Shown: positions 1-7,251 of the stretch, piece after piece
Position numbering within the stretch: the stretch's first letter is position 1
Layout of the letters: every line of letters begins with the position of its first letter
Assembly (NCBI GenBank): GCA_030691585.1
Contig: JAUYEC010000020.1
Coordinates: 1 to 10,115 of the forward strand
Source: Candidatus Omnitrophota bacterium
Lineage (GTDB): Bacteria > Omnitrophota > Gorgyraeia > Gygaellales > Profunditerraquicolaceae
DNA: 10,115 bases
Direction: 5' to 3'
The notes under the pieces: generated by a model
Database searches by the model: none
What the model saw: the letters and a program-made list of their open reading frames with translations, nothing else
What the model was told of the DNA's origin: nothing
Made by a program: the position numbers and the translations under genes

Positions 1-597
1 GATGCGCGTTTTAAAGAATCCCTTATTAATGACTTACGTAAAATAATCAGGCTTAATAAAATCACGGTAATATTTGTCACGCAGGATCAATCCGAGGCAC
101 TGGCCCTTTCTGATGCGATAGCGGTGATGATAAACGGAAAAATATTACAGCTATCAAGCCCCGAAGATATATTTACCAGGCCTGTCTCTAAGGAAGTAGC
201 TGATTTTGTGGGTGTTGAAACGATTATCGAAGGCTCGATCTTTAAGAAGGAGGATAACCTTTGTTTTATTAAGGTGAGGGGGAAGGTGCTGGAGGCAGTA
301 TCAGTCTACGGCGAAGGAGACGATGTATTTGTCTGCGTCCGGCCGGAAGATGTAACAGTGTCCAGGCATATGGATACAAATAGCGCCCGCAATCATTTTA
401 AGGCCGTGATTATTAATATTGAGCCCTGGCGGCTGGAATATAAGGTCAGTTTAGACTGTGGTTTCAATTTAGTCGCTTCGGTGACTGCTCAATCGGTGAA
501 GGGCCTGGATCTAAAGGCCGGCGGAGAAGTTATCGCTTCTTTTAAGGCCACGGCGGCACATCTAATCAGGAGAAAATCCCAAGATGATAGAATATGA
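1..597 (+). CDS. Molybdate/tungstate-type ABC transporter ATP-binding protein, C-terminal part (5' truncated)
   Basis: This is the 3' end of an ABC importer ATPase that runs in from before the window; reading frame 1 is open from the first base. The visible part starts at the D-loop (DARFKE). It continues through the switch (H-loop) region VTQDQSEALALSDAIAVM, the helical NGKILQLSSPEDIFTRP segment and a C-terminal TOBE/MOP-like regulatory domain (VRPEDVTVSR, then ASFKATAAHLIRR near the end). The FKATAAHLIRR ending and the Moco genes that follow point to a ModC/WtpC/TupC-type protein powering molybdate or tungstate uptake at the inner membrane. Which oxyanion it carries cannot be told. The invariant H-loop histidine is glutamine here (codon CAG, bases 82-84). 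The last 14 bp overlap moeA. The Walker A and signature motifs lie outside the window. Family call is firm; substrate is inferred from context. Confidence 0.85.
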   Translation, partial: DARFKESLINDLRKIIRLNKITVIFVTQDQSEALALSDAIAVMINGKILQLSSPEDIFTRPVSKEVADFVGVETIIEGSIFKKEDNLCFIKVRGKVLEAVSVYGEGDDVFVCVRPEDVTVSRHMDTNSARNHFKAVIINIEPWRLEYKVSLDCGFNLVASVTAQSVKGLDLKAGGEVIASFKATAAHLIRRKSQDDRI

Positions 598-1783
598 AGA
601 AGCTTTAAAACTGATACTTAAAAATTCAGGCCCGTTACCGCCGGAAGAGATAAGCATTGAAGATTCCATCGGCAGGATCCTCAAGGAAGATGTTTATTCA
701 GCGATCGAGATGCCCCCTTTTGATAAGGCGGCTATGGACGGCTATGCGCTGCGTGCCCGGGACGTAAATAATGCGCCAACGCGCTTAAGGTGCATAGGCC
801 TTATTCAGGCGGGAGATATATTTAAAAAGAAACTTAACGGGGCCGAGTGCGTAAAGATCATGACCGGCGCGCCGTTGCCGGCGGGGGCAGAAAGCGTAGT
901 CATGGTAGAGGATACGCTGCAAAGCGGGGATTCTGTTTTGATAAAAAAAACCGTAAAAAAAGGCGAAAACGTATGTTTTAAAGGCGAGGACCTTAAGCGG
1001 CGCCAAAGAGTCATTGAGCAAGGAGTAAAGATCTCTCCGGCGCACGTAGCTGTGTTAGCGACTGTAGGCAGGCGTTTTGTAAGAGTGTCCGGTAAGCCGC
1101 AAGCCGCAGTTTTAAATACCGGAGGAGAAATCGTTTCCACAGGGTCTAAACTGGCAAAGAATAAGATATACAACAGTAACGGCCCCATGCTTGAGGCGCT
1201 GCTTAAATCGGATAATATTAAACCGTCTTTCTTGGGCATAGCCAAAGATGATCCCGGAGAATTAAGAAGCGCAATTAAGCAAGGGCTCAAGAAAGACATG
1301 CTGCTTGTTTCCGGCGGCGTATCCATGGGCGATTATGACCTTGTCCCTGAAGTATTGGCAAGCCTGGGTGTGAGAAAAATATTCCATAAAGTCAATATTA
1401 AACCCGGCAAGCCGCTTTTTTTCGGGGTGAAAAATAAAACCCTGGTTTTTGGGATACCCGGAAACCCTGTATCGAATTTCTTGTCATATTTTGTTTTCGT
1501 GCGGCCTGCTTTATGCAATTTGATGGGTTATCAATATTGTGAGCCGGAATTCAGAGAGGGATTGGCCGCAAAAAAGATCATCACAAAGACCGGGCGTAAA
1601 CATTTTTTTCCGGTAAAGATAACAAAAAAGGAAAATCAATATCATCTAGCGCCTCTAAATTGCCACGGTTCGGCAGACATAATGGCCTTGTCAGGGGCCG
1701 ATGGTTTTATGGTGGCGGATAAGGATCGCCAGGCCGTAGAAAAGAATTCAAAAATGAAATTTATCACATGGAAAATAATATAG
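584..1783 (+). CDS. moeA: Molybdopterin molybdenumtransferase MoeA
   Basis: MoeA inserts molybdate (or tungstate) into adenylated molybdopterin in the last common step of Moco synthesis. The 399-aa length is usual for the family. Visible motifs are PFDKAAMDGYA (catalytic-region Asp at residue 52), KIMTGAPLPAGA near residues 91-102, the MoCF-domain SGGVSMGDYD near residue 243, VNIKPGKPLFFG, and GIPGNPVSN near residue 290, followed by the C-terminal beta-barrel domain IV. The segment usually written STGDEL reads NTGGEI here, so the Glu is kept and the Asp is Gly. The ATG at 584 lies 11 nt after AGGAG (568-572) and overlaps the ABC gene by 14 bp; the 3' end overlaps moaA by 16 bp. The position between a transporter ATPase and moaA fits a dedicated Mo/W operon. 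Metal preference cannot be read from the sequence. Confidence 0.95.
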   Translation: MIEYEEALKLILKNSGPLPPEEISIEDSIGRILKEDVYSAIEMPPFDKAAMDGYALRARDVNNAPTRLRCIGLIQAGDIFKKKLNGAECVKIMTGAPLPAGAESVVMVEDTLQSGDSVLIKKTVKKGENVCFKGEDLKRRQRVIEQGVKISPAHVAVLATVGRRFVRVSGKPQAAVLNTGGEIVSTGSKLAKNKIYNSNGPMLEALLKSDNIKPSFLGIAKDDPGELRSAIKQGLKKDMLLVSGGVSMGDYDLVPEVLASLGVRKIFHKVNIKPGKPLFFGVKNKTLVFGIPGNPVSNFLSYFVFVRPALCNLMGYQYCEPEFREGLAAKKIITKTGRKHFFPVKITKKENQYHLAPLNCHGSADIMALSGADGFMVADKDRQAVEKNSKMKFITWKII

Positions 1784-2736
1784 ACATTGATTATTTGAGG
1801 CTCTCCCTGACTGATAGATGCAATCTGAATTGCATATATTGCACTCCGCTGGAGAGGAGCCGGTTTTTAAGCCGCGACGAAGTGCTCAGCTATGAGGAGA
1901 TGGTAAGGGCTGTTTCTATATTTGTTAAGGCAGGGGTGCGCAAGCTGCGCCTGACAGGAGGGGAGCCGTTAATTAGAAAGGATATCACCAGCCTCATAGA
2001 AATGTTTAAAAGAATAGGCGCGCTCGAAGAGATCGCTATGACTACAAACGGCGTATATCTAAAAGGCCTTGCCGGAGCATTAAAAGAGGCAGGCCTGGAT
2101 AGAGTAAATATAAGTATCGACAGCCTGAAAAAAGAAAAGTTTAAGTCAATCACGGGTTTTGATCATTTAGACGATGTCTGGGCAGGGATAAAGGCATCTC
2201 TTAGGGCAGGGTTTAACCCGGTAAAATTAAATGTTATCCTGATGAAGGGGATAAATGACGATGAGGCGCTGGATTTTGTCCGGTTGACATTTGAGCTTCC
2301 GGTTATCGTGCGTTTTATTGAGTATTTTCCTACTAACAAAAGGTCTTTGGAGTTATCAGGCGCGTTGATTAAAACGCAGGTATTAAAAGAAAGAATAACC
2401 GGCCATTTTGGGGCGATTGAGAAGATTTCCGGAGTCAAGGGCAATGGCCCGGCAGAATATTATAAGCTTCGGGATTCAGAAGGTGCGATCGGATTTATCA
2501 GCGGCTCAAGCGCAAATTTTTGCGGCAGTTGTAACCGCGTCAGGCTTGATTGCGCAGGCAGGATCTGTCCGTGTTTATTCAGCGGCCCGACCTGTGATAT
2601 AAAGCCCCTGTTGCGCGGCACCCAAAGCGACGAGGAATTGTTTAAATACGTATTAGGGGTTTTTTCGATGAAGTCAAAATTCCGCAAAAATATTTCGAAG
2701 GGGCGCCAATTAGAAATGAGTAGTATTGGGGGATGA
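1768..2736 (+). CDS. moaA: GTP 3',8-cyclase MoaA (radical SAM)
   Basis: MoaA opens Moco synthesis by rearranging GTP to 3',8-cyclo-GTP. It is 322 aa, close to the usual length of about 330. The radical-SAM cluster motif is CNLNCIYC (Cys18, 22, 25) inside LSLTDRCNLNCIYC, with GGEP at 64-67 binding SAM. The second, substrate-binding cluster motif CX2CX13C is Cys252, Cys255 and Cys269. The protein ends in Gly-Gly (SSIGG), the C-terminal tail known to be needed for MoaA catalysis. Three further cysteines (262, 267, 276) crowd the auxiliary cluster region. There is no clear Shine-Dalgarno before ATG 1768. With the 16-bp overlap into moeA, translational coupling is the likely means of initiation. 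The stop codon overlaps moaC as ATGA. Confidence 0.96.
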   Translation: MENNIDIDYLRLSLTDRCNLNCIYCTPLERSRFLSRDEVLSYEEMVRAVSIFVKAGVRKLRLTGGEPLIRKDITSLIEMFKRIGALEEIAMTTNGVYLKGLAGALKEAGLDRVNISIDSLKKEKFKSITGFDHLDDVWAGIKASLRAGFNPVKLNVILMKGINDDEALDFVRLTFELPVIVRFIEYFPTNKRSLELSGALIKTQVLKERITGHFGAIEKISGVKGNGPAEYYKLRDSEGAIGFISGSSANFCGSCNRVRLDCAGRICPCLFSGPTCDIKPLLRGTQSDEELFKYVLGVFSMKSKFRKNISKGRQLEMSSIGG

Positions 2737-3194
2737 AAATGAAAAAGACAGAAATGATCGACGTCGGAGACAAGTTGAAGACTAAGAGGCTGGCTCGGGC
2801 GCAGGCCTTTGTCAGGTTAGATAAAGATATTATTCAAAAAATAAAAGATGACCTGCTGCCTAAGGGTAATGTTTTGGAGAACGCGCGGGTTGCCGCGATA
2901 CTATCGGCAAAAAAAACATCGGATCTTATCCCGCTCTGCCATAATATTGAGTTGGAATACGCGGGGGTTGATTTTTTATTAAAGGAAGACGGCATAGAGA
3001 TAAAATCCTTAATTAGGGCAACCGGTAAAACCGGGGTCGAGATGGAGGCTATGGCAGCTTGTTCTGTCGCCGCTCTTACGATATACGATATGTGCAAAAT
3101 GTTCTCAAAGGATATAGAGATAGAGAAGATCATCCTTCTTGAAAAGAGCGGCGGTAAAAGCGGCACTTATAAAAGGCAGGTACAGAATGAATAA
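2733..3194 (+). CDS. moaC: Cyclic pyranopterin monophosphate synthase MoaC
   Basis: MoaC converts the MoaA product to cyclic pyranopterin monophosphate. It is 153 aa. All the catalytic positions I can recall from the E. coli enzyme are kept: Lys44 (KGNV, E. coli K51), His70 (LIPLCH, H77), Glu103 and Glu105 (GKTGVEMEAM, E112/E114), Asp119 and Lys122 (TIYDMCK, D128/K131). The C-terminal LLEKSGGKSGTYKR is the usual family ending. The start at 2733 overlaps the moaA stop as ATGA; a second in-frame ATG at 2739 is also possible and would shorten the protein by two residues. The 3' end overlaps the MOSC gene by 8 bp. The immediate moaA-moaC coupling joins the two enzymes that act in succession. Confidence 0.96.
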   Translation: MKMKKTEMIDVGDKLKTKRLARAQAFVRLDKDIIQKIKDDLLPKGNVLENARVAAILSAKKTSDLIPLCHNIELEYAGVDFLLKEDGIEIKSLIRATGKTGVEMEAMAACSVAALTIYDMCKMFSKDIEIEKIILLEKSGGKSGTYKRQVQNE

Positions 3195-3651
3195 AGGTAG
3201 AATCTTATCGATAAATCACAGCAAGATTAAGGGGGTTTCAAAAACCCCTATTAAATCGGCATTACTGATAGAGGGAATCGGTTTAGATCAGGATGCGCAT
3301 GCCGGCGTGGGGTTAAAACAAGTGAGCCTGCTTTCCATTGAAAGCATAAAGAAACAGAAAGAGTGCGCCAAAGTTAAAAAAACCGACCTTTTATTGGGCC
3401 CGGGGGATTTCGCGGAAAATATTACAACCGAAGGGATTGAACTGTCGGCTTTAAAAATCGGCGACAGGTTAAGATTGGGCCAAAGCGCGGTTATAGAAAT
3501 ATCCAAAATCGGTAAAGACTGCCATAAGTACTGTGCCATATATTATAAAATAGGCGATTGCATTATGCCCCGGGAAGGGATATTCGCTAAGGTGTTGATT
3601 GGAGCCCAGGTTGCTATAGGCGATAATATTGAGGTGATGGAAAATGTTTAA
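3187..3651 (+). CDS. Stand-alone MOSC-domain protein
   Basis: This is a 154-aa single-domain member of the MOSC superfamily (the C-terminal domain of Moco sulfurase and the YiiM/YuaD proteins). These bind Moco or its sulfur and are thought to carry sulfur or modify the cofactor; the exact role of the small stand-alone forms is not settled. The visible core is GKDCHKYCAIYY (Cys112, Cys116), then GDCIMPREGIFAKVL (Cys125), ending GAQVAIGDNIEV. Cys125 of the CIMPREGIF motif matches the conserved MOSC cysteine. I chose ATG 3187 because AGGCAGG ends 6 nt upstream and the protein then begins at its first beta strand; an upstream ATG at 3139 would run 48 bp deeper into moaC. It overlaps moaC and mogA by 8 bp each, so it is an integral part of the Moco operon. 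Confidence 0.9.
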   Translation: MNKGRILSINHSKIKGVSKTPIKSALLIEGIGLDQDAHAGVGLKQVSLLSIESIKKQKECAKVKKTDLLLGPGDFAENITTEGIELSALKIGDRLRLGQSAVIEISKIGKDCHKYCAIYYKIGDCIMPREGIFAKVLIGAQVAIGDNIEVMENV

Positions 3652-4138
3652 AGCGGCGGTATTGACGGTCAGCGACAGGTGTTCGAGGAAAGAAAGAGAG
3701 GACCTCAGCGGAAAGGTGATTATTGAGCTGATCAAGGGTATTGGCGGCGAAGTCATCAAGTACGATATAGTCCCGGACGAAGCGGATCTGATAGAGAAGA
3801 AGCTTTTATCTTATTGCGATGATTTAAGAGCGGATTTTGTTTTTACTACCGGAGGAACGGGTTTTGGAGCGCGGGATGTGACTCCCGAGGCTACAAATGC
3901 GGTAGCAGAGAAAACCATTCCCGGCATACCTGAATTAATCAGGTTAGAAGGGTTAAAGAAGACAAAAAACGCCATGCTCTCAAGAGGCGTCAGCGTGATC
4001 AGAAAAAGCTCGGTCATAATCAACTTGCCGGGCAGCCCAAAGGGGGTAAGGGAATCGCTTACGGCCATTTTAGACGTCATCCCGCACGCCTTTGATATGC
4101 TTAAAGGCGCCGGCCACAACGAAACGCCGCCGCAATAG
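3644..4138 (+). CDS. mogA: Molybdopterin adenylyltransferase, MogA/MoaB family
   Basis: This enzyme activates molybdopterin by adenylation, giving MPT-AMP, the MoeA substrate. It is 164 aa, a single MoCF-binding domain. Motifs are LTVSDRCSR near the N-terminus, TTGGTGFGARDVTPEAT (residues 68-84, with the key Asp at 78), and NLPGSPKGV (from about residue 127). MogA and MoaB are close paralogues; the GARDVTPEAT loop and the absence of a separate moaB here make MogA function likely, but the name MoaB would also be defensible. GAGGTG at 3631-3636 is a good ribosome site 7 nt before ATG 3644. It is the last gene of the operon: a promoter begins 40 bp after its stop and no intrinsic terminator with a U-tract is evident between. 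Confidence 0.92.
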   Translation: MFKAAVLTVSDRCSRKEREDLSGKVIIELIKGIGGEVIKYDIVPDEADLIEKKLLSYCDDLRADFVFTTGGTGFGARDVTPEATNAVAEKTIPGIPELIRLEGLKKTKNAMLSRGVSVIRKSSVIINLPGSPKGVRESLTAILDVIPHAFDMLKGAGHNETPPQ

Positions 4139-4177
4139 CCCAATTTGTGTCCAGCAAGGAGGCAAAAAATAAATTGT

Positions 4178-4205
4178 TTGACAATATCAATTTTTTAGGT
4201 ATACT
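4178..4205 (+). promoter_or_regulatory. Sigma70-type promoter of the ferredoxin oxidoreductase operon
   Basis: A perfect -35 hexamer TTGACA (4178-4183) is followed by a 16-nt spacer and TATACT (4200-4205), one mismatch from the -10 consensus. Transcription should start near 4212, giving an 85-nt leader that carries two palindromes before ATG 4297. This is the strongest promoter-like match in the window. Confidence 0.8.
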
Positions 4206-4214
4206 ATCAACTTC

Positions 4215-4240
4215 GTAGGGGGCACGGCATGCCGTGCTGT
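4215..4240. repeat. Degenerate palindrome with GCACGGCATGCCGTGC core
   Basis: The 16-nt stretch at 4222-4237 is a perfect palindrome. It is preceded by GTAGGG (4215-4220) like the 31-nt palindromes of this window, but the matching right-hand CCCTAC is lost. It lies just after the predicted transcription start of the oxidoreductase operon. It looks like an eroded member of the same GTAGGG-flanked repeat superfamily. Confidence 0.65.
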
Positions 4241-4249
4241 AATGTTTTC

Positions 4250-4280
4250 TGTAGGGACAGGTTTTAAACCTGTCCCTACA
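4250..4280. repeat. 31-nt palindromic repeat, GGGACAGG flavour
   Basis: Two perfect 15-nt arms (left arm TGTAGGGACAGGTTT) flank one central T. The element sits in the 5' leader of the oxidoreductase operon, 16 nt before its first ATG and 5 nt before the AAAGG ribosome site. In RNA it would form a strong hairpin close to the start. Its central base is the complement of the copy at 8125-8154, so the two are in opposite orientation. Confidence 0.9.
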
Positions 4281-4296
4281 TACCCAAAGGGACACA

Positions 4297-4845
4297 ATGA
4301 AAGAGATACGCATACACGCCCGCGCAGGGCAGGGGGCGATTACTACAGCCGCACTTTTAGGCGAGGCCTATTTTAAGGAAGGGAAGTATCCTTATGCCTT
4401 TCCTAGCTTTGGCGCCGCCCGTATGGGTGCTCCGATGAACGCCTTTGTGCGCGTGGACTCAAAGCCGGTGCGCCTGAGGAGCCAGATCTATACTCCGGAT
4501 TACGTCATCGTGGTAGACGCGACATTAATGCGCGGGTATAACTGTTTTTCGGGCTTGAAGGAAGACGGTGTGGCCATAATCAACGGCCCCGATAGCCTTA
4601 AAGTACCGAAATTAAAGGCAAAACAGAAAGTAATCATGTTTTCCGCTAACGATATAGCCTTAAAGTTCATCGGCCGGCCGCTGGGAAATACTACTTTGCT
4701 CGGCGCATATGCCGCGGCAACCGGCGAATTAAAACTGGAAACCCTCCTGGAAGTCGCCAAGACCAGATTCAGCGGTAAGATCCTGGAAGGTAACCTCAAA
4801 GCTATAGAAGAAGGATATAATCATGTTCGGGCCGTTAATAGTTAA
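4297..4845 (+). CDS. porC: 2-oxoacid (pyruvate-type):ferredoxin oxidoreductase, gamma subunit
   Basis: This is the gamma subunit of a four-chain, CoA- and TPP-dependent oxidoreductase that turns pyruvate (or a related 2-oxoacid) into acyl-CoA and CO2 and reduces ferredoxin in the cytoplasm. It is 182 aa, usual for the separate gamma chain. The N-terminal HARAGQGA motif (7-14) and the conserved AFPSFGAARMGAPM block (34-47) define the family. The block normally reads FGAERRGAPV; the Glu is Ala here. ATG 4297 has AAAGG 6 nt upstream. The gene opens a gamma-delta-alpha-beta operon, the same gene order as archaeal and Thermotoga POR. A 2-ketoisovalerate-type substrate cannot be excluded from sequence alone. 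Confidence 0.9.
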   Translation: MKEIRIHARAGQGAITTAALLGEAYFKEGKYPYAFPSFGAARMGAPMNAFVRVDSKPVRLRSQIYTPDYVIVVDATLMRGYNCFSGLKEDGVAIINGPDSLKVPKLKAKQKVIMFSANDIALKFIGRPLGNTTLLGAYAAATGELKLETLLEVAKTRFSGKILEGNLKAIEEGYNHVRAVNS

Positions 4846-5089
4846 GCCGCAAAAGAGCCAGGGTGTCAAGACCGGCGCCTGGAGAGTGCAGTCCAGGCCG
4901 CATTTCCTGCAGAAGAACTGCATCGCCTGCAAGATGTGCTTATTGGTCTGCCCGGAGCACTGTATATATGGAGATGAGAAGAATACTTACGGCACGGATT
5001 ACAATTATTGCAAGGGCTGCGGCCTTTGCGTCAAAGTCTGCCCTAAGCAGGATATCGAGATGGTCGAAGAAACAGGAGAGAACAATTGA
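4823..5089 (+). CDS. porD: 2-oxoacid:ferredoxin oxidoreductase, delta subunit (2x[4Fe-4S] ferredoxin-like)
   Basis: This 88-aa chain carries two [4Fe-4S] clusters, bound by CIACKMCLLVCP (Cys33, 36, 39, 43) and CKGCGLCVKVCP (Cys63, 66, 69, 73). It passes electrons from the catalytic cluster on the beta chain to external ferredoxin. Cys47 in HCIYGD is extra and need not be a ligand. KTGAWRVQ near residue 16 is the usual delta-chain N-terminal segment. ATG 4823 overlaps the gamma gene by 23 bp and has GAAGAAGG upstream. The 3' end overlaps the alpha start as TTGA. A 79-aa open frame at 4863-5102 is only a shadow of this gene. Confidence 0.92.
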   Translation: MFGPLIVKPQKSQGVKTGAWRVQSRPHFLQKNCIACKMCLLVCPEHCIYGDEKNTYGTDYNYCKGCGLCVKVCPKQDIEMVEETGENN

Positions 5090-6273
5090 AACAATTTTTT
5101 GAAGGTTCACACGCCGTCGCGGAGATCGTCAGGTTATGTAAGCCGGGAGTGATATCGGCATATCCGATCACCCCCCAGACGCATATTGTCGAGGACTTGG
5201 CACAGATGGTCGCTGACGGCAAACTGGACGCGCAGTGCGTAAATGTGGAAAGCGAACATTCCGCCGCCTCCGTAGTCCTGGGCAGCGAGGCATGCGGCGT
5301 GCGCAGTTATACCGCGACTTCCTCGCAGGGCCTGTTTTATATGTCCGAGGTGATCTTTAATATCGCGGGCATGCGCCTGCCTATAGTCCTGACCTGTGCC
5401 AACCGCGCTATCTCAGCTCCGATAAATATCTGGAACGACCAGCAGGATTCTATTTCCTTAAGAGACGCCGGCTGGATCCAATTATACGCCGAGAACAACC
5501 AGGAAACAGTTGACCTGCATTTGATGGCTTACCGCCTGGCAGAAGATAAATCGATCATGCTGCCGGTGATGGTCTGCATGGACGGTTTTATCCTTACCCA
5601 CGGCATGGAAGCTTTGGATATGCCGGAGCAGGCTTTAGTGGATAAATTTCTCCCGCCGTATAAAGCGCTTTATAAGTTGGATACTGCTGAGCCGTTGACT
5701 TTTGGCGCTTTGGCCGGGCCGGATTATTATTTAGAGGCCCGCTACGCCATCCAGGATACATTTAAAGACGTCTTGGCAATGTTGCCAAAAATAAGCGAAG
5801 AATTCCGCGGCGTATTCGGCCGCGATTATAAGGATTGCCTGGTGGAAGAATATTTCACCAAGGATGCCGAGCGGGTGATCGTGGCCATGGGTTCTGTCTG
5901 CGGCACGATAAAGGAAGTAGTGGATGAATTAAGGAAAAAAGGCAAAAAAGTCGGCCTCTTGAAGGTCATTTCTTACCGGCCTTTTCCCTACGCCAGGGTT
6001 TGCGAGGCGCTGAAGAATGTTGCAAAGGTAGCGGTGCTGGATAAATCCGTATCGCTGGGCGCGTATGCGCCGATAGCCACCGATGTAAAGGCAGCCTTTT
6101 GCGGCAAGAAGAAAGCGCCGAAGATCATCAGCAGTTTTGTTGCGGGTTTAGGCGGCAGGGACATTACCCTGGAATCCATCCGCGACATCTTCAGGAAATT
6201 GACCGTCAGAGAAGTAAACGGCGAATTCATAGACTTAAAACCGGAATTGCTAAAGGAAAAATATGAAGACTAA
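5086..6273 (+). CDS. porA: 2-oxoacid (pyruvate-type):ferredoxin oxidoreductase, alpha subunit
   Basis: This 395-aa chain is the pyrimidine-binding (domain I/II) part of the enzyme. It shows the TPP-pyrimidine block SAYPITPQTHIVED (24-37), the catalytic-region VESEHSAA (54-61, with Glu55) and the strongly conserved NRAISAPINIW segment. This is followed by RDAGWIQLYAENNQE and DGFILTH, the pattern of POR alpha chains. The C-terminal part (VAMGSVCGTIKEVV onward) is the transketolase C-terminal-like domain. The start is TTG at 5086, overlapping the delta stop, with AGGAGAG about 5 nt upstream; no ATG fits better. It overlaps the beta gene by 11 bp. Substrate is taken as pyruvate by similarity to POR chains; other 2-oxoacids remain possible. 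Confidence 0.92.
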   Translation: MKQFFEGSHAVAEIVRLCKPGVISAYPITPQTHIVEDLAQMVADGKLDAQCVNVESEHSAASVVLGSEACGVRSYTATSSQGLFYMSEVIFNIAGMRLPIVLTCANRAISAPINIWNDQQDSISLRDAGWIQLYAENNQETVDLHLMAYRLAEDKSIMLPVMVCMDGFILTHGMEALDMPEQALVDKFLPPYKALYKLDTAEPLTFGALAGPDYYLEARYAIQDTFKDVLAMLPKISEEFRGVFGRDYKDCLVEEYFTKDAERVIVAMGSVCGTIKEVVDELRKKGKKVGLLKVISYRPFPYARVCEALKNVAKVAVLDKSVSLGAYAPIATDVKAAFCGKKKAPKIISSFVAGLGGRDITLESIRDIFRKLTVREVNGEFIDLKPELLKEKYED

Positions 6274-7153
6274 CCCGTTATTTAAGCCGGGACATACTGC
6301 CTGCGCCGGATGCGGCCAGGCCATTGCCGCGCGCCTGGTCATAGAAGCGGCAGGCCCGAATACGATTGTCGCCAATTCCACCGGCTGCCTGGAAGTATTT
6401 ACTACCGCTTACCCGGAGACTGCCTGGAATGTGCCTTGGATACATTCTTTGTTTGAAAATTCCGCGGCGGTTGCTTCCGGCATTGAAGCGGCCCTGAAAT
6501 ACCAGGGTAAAAAAGACACCACTAATGTCATCGCTCAGGGCGGAGACGGCGGCACAGCCGATATCGGCCTGCAGGCGCTTTCCGGCATGCTTGAGCGCGG
6601 CCACGATATTTTATACGTTTGTTATGATAACGAGTCCTACATGAATACTGGAATTCAGCGCAGCGGACTCACTCCTTTTGGCATGAACACTACCACTACT
6701 CCTGTGGGCAGTTTATCTATGGGCAACCCGAATCCGAAAAAGCCGTTGCCTGAGATCTGCGCCGCCCACGGTATTCCTTACGTGGCCACGGCCTCCGCGG
6801 CGTATTTTCAGGATTTGCAGCGCAAGGTGAAAAAGGCATTATCTATTAAAGGCCCTAAATACATACAGGTGCATGTGCCATGCCCCTTGGGCTGGCGCCA
6901 TGAATCGAATCTTACGCTGGACGTGGCAAGACTTGCTGTGGATACAGGGCTATATCCCTTGGTAGAATATGAATCCGGTGTGCTTAGCGGCCGCCGGCAG
7001 ATCGTTCCCAAGCCGGTAGAAGAATATTTAAAGGTGCAGGCCAGGTTTAAGCATTTATTGAAAAATCCGGATGAGATCAAAAAGATCCAGGAAATAGCGG
7101 ACAACAATATAAAGAAGTACGGTTTGAAGGTCGAGGCCGCTCCGCAAGCATAG
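6263..7153 (+). CDS. porB: 2-oxoacid (pyruvate-type):ferredoxin oxidoreductase, beta subunit
   Basis: This 296-aa beta chain binds the TPP diphosphate and one [4Fe-4S] cluster. Cluster ligands are CAGC (Cys14, Cys17), STGC (Cys42) and Cys207 in HVPCPLGW. The TPP/Mg motif runs from GGDGGTADIG (Asp95) to DNESYMNTG (Asn123). The blocks TAYPETAWNVPWIHSLFEN and IGLQALSGMLERGHDILYVCYDN are typical of pyruvate-type beta chains. All key residues are kept, so the complex should be active. ATG 6263 overlaps the alpha gene by 11 bp, with AAAGGAAAA just upstream. It is the last gene of the core operon; a 31-nt palindrome lies 25 bp after the stop. Confidence 0.93.
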   Translation: MKTNPLFKPGHTACAGCGQAIAARLVIEAAGPNTIVANSTGCLEVFTTAYPETAWNVPWIHSLFENSAAVASGIEAALKYQGKKDTTNVIAQGGDGGTADIGLQALSGMLERGHDILYVCYDNESYMNTGIQRSGLTPFGMNTTTTPVGSLSMGNPNPKKPLPEICAAHGIPYVATASAAYFQDLQRKVKKALSIKGPKYIQVHVPCPLGWRHESNLTLDVARLAVDTGLYPLVEYESGVLSGRRQIVPKPVEEYLKVQARFKHLLKNPDEIKKIQEIADNNIKKYGLKVEAAPQA

Positions 7154-7177
7154 GGGTGGGGGTTCGTTCGCCTCTAT

Positions 7178-7208
7178 TGTAGGGGCGGGTTTTAAACCCG
7201 CCCCTACA
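7178..7208. repeat. 31-nt palindromic repeat, GGGGCGGG flavour
   Basis: Perfect 15-nt arms (left arm TGTAGGGGCGGGTTT) flank a central T. It lies between porB and the ferritin-like gene. There is no U-tract after it, so it may attenuate or protect mRNA ends rather than terminate fully. Confidence 0.9.
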
Positions 7209-7251
7209 GGAACGCGCGGGGAGTGTCTAGAAAAAGGGGAGGGATCAAGTT

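Noticed and set aside
805..1326. Minus-strand open frame of 173 aa inside moeA
   Set aside because: It lies wholly antisense to a well-conserved moeA and has no recognisable domain.
4139..4212. A gene remnant after mogA reading QFVSSKEAKNKLFD
   Set aside because: It is too short, has no start, and overlaps a near-perfect promoter.
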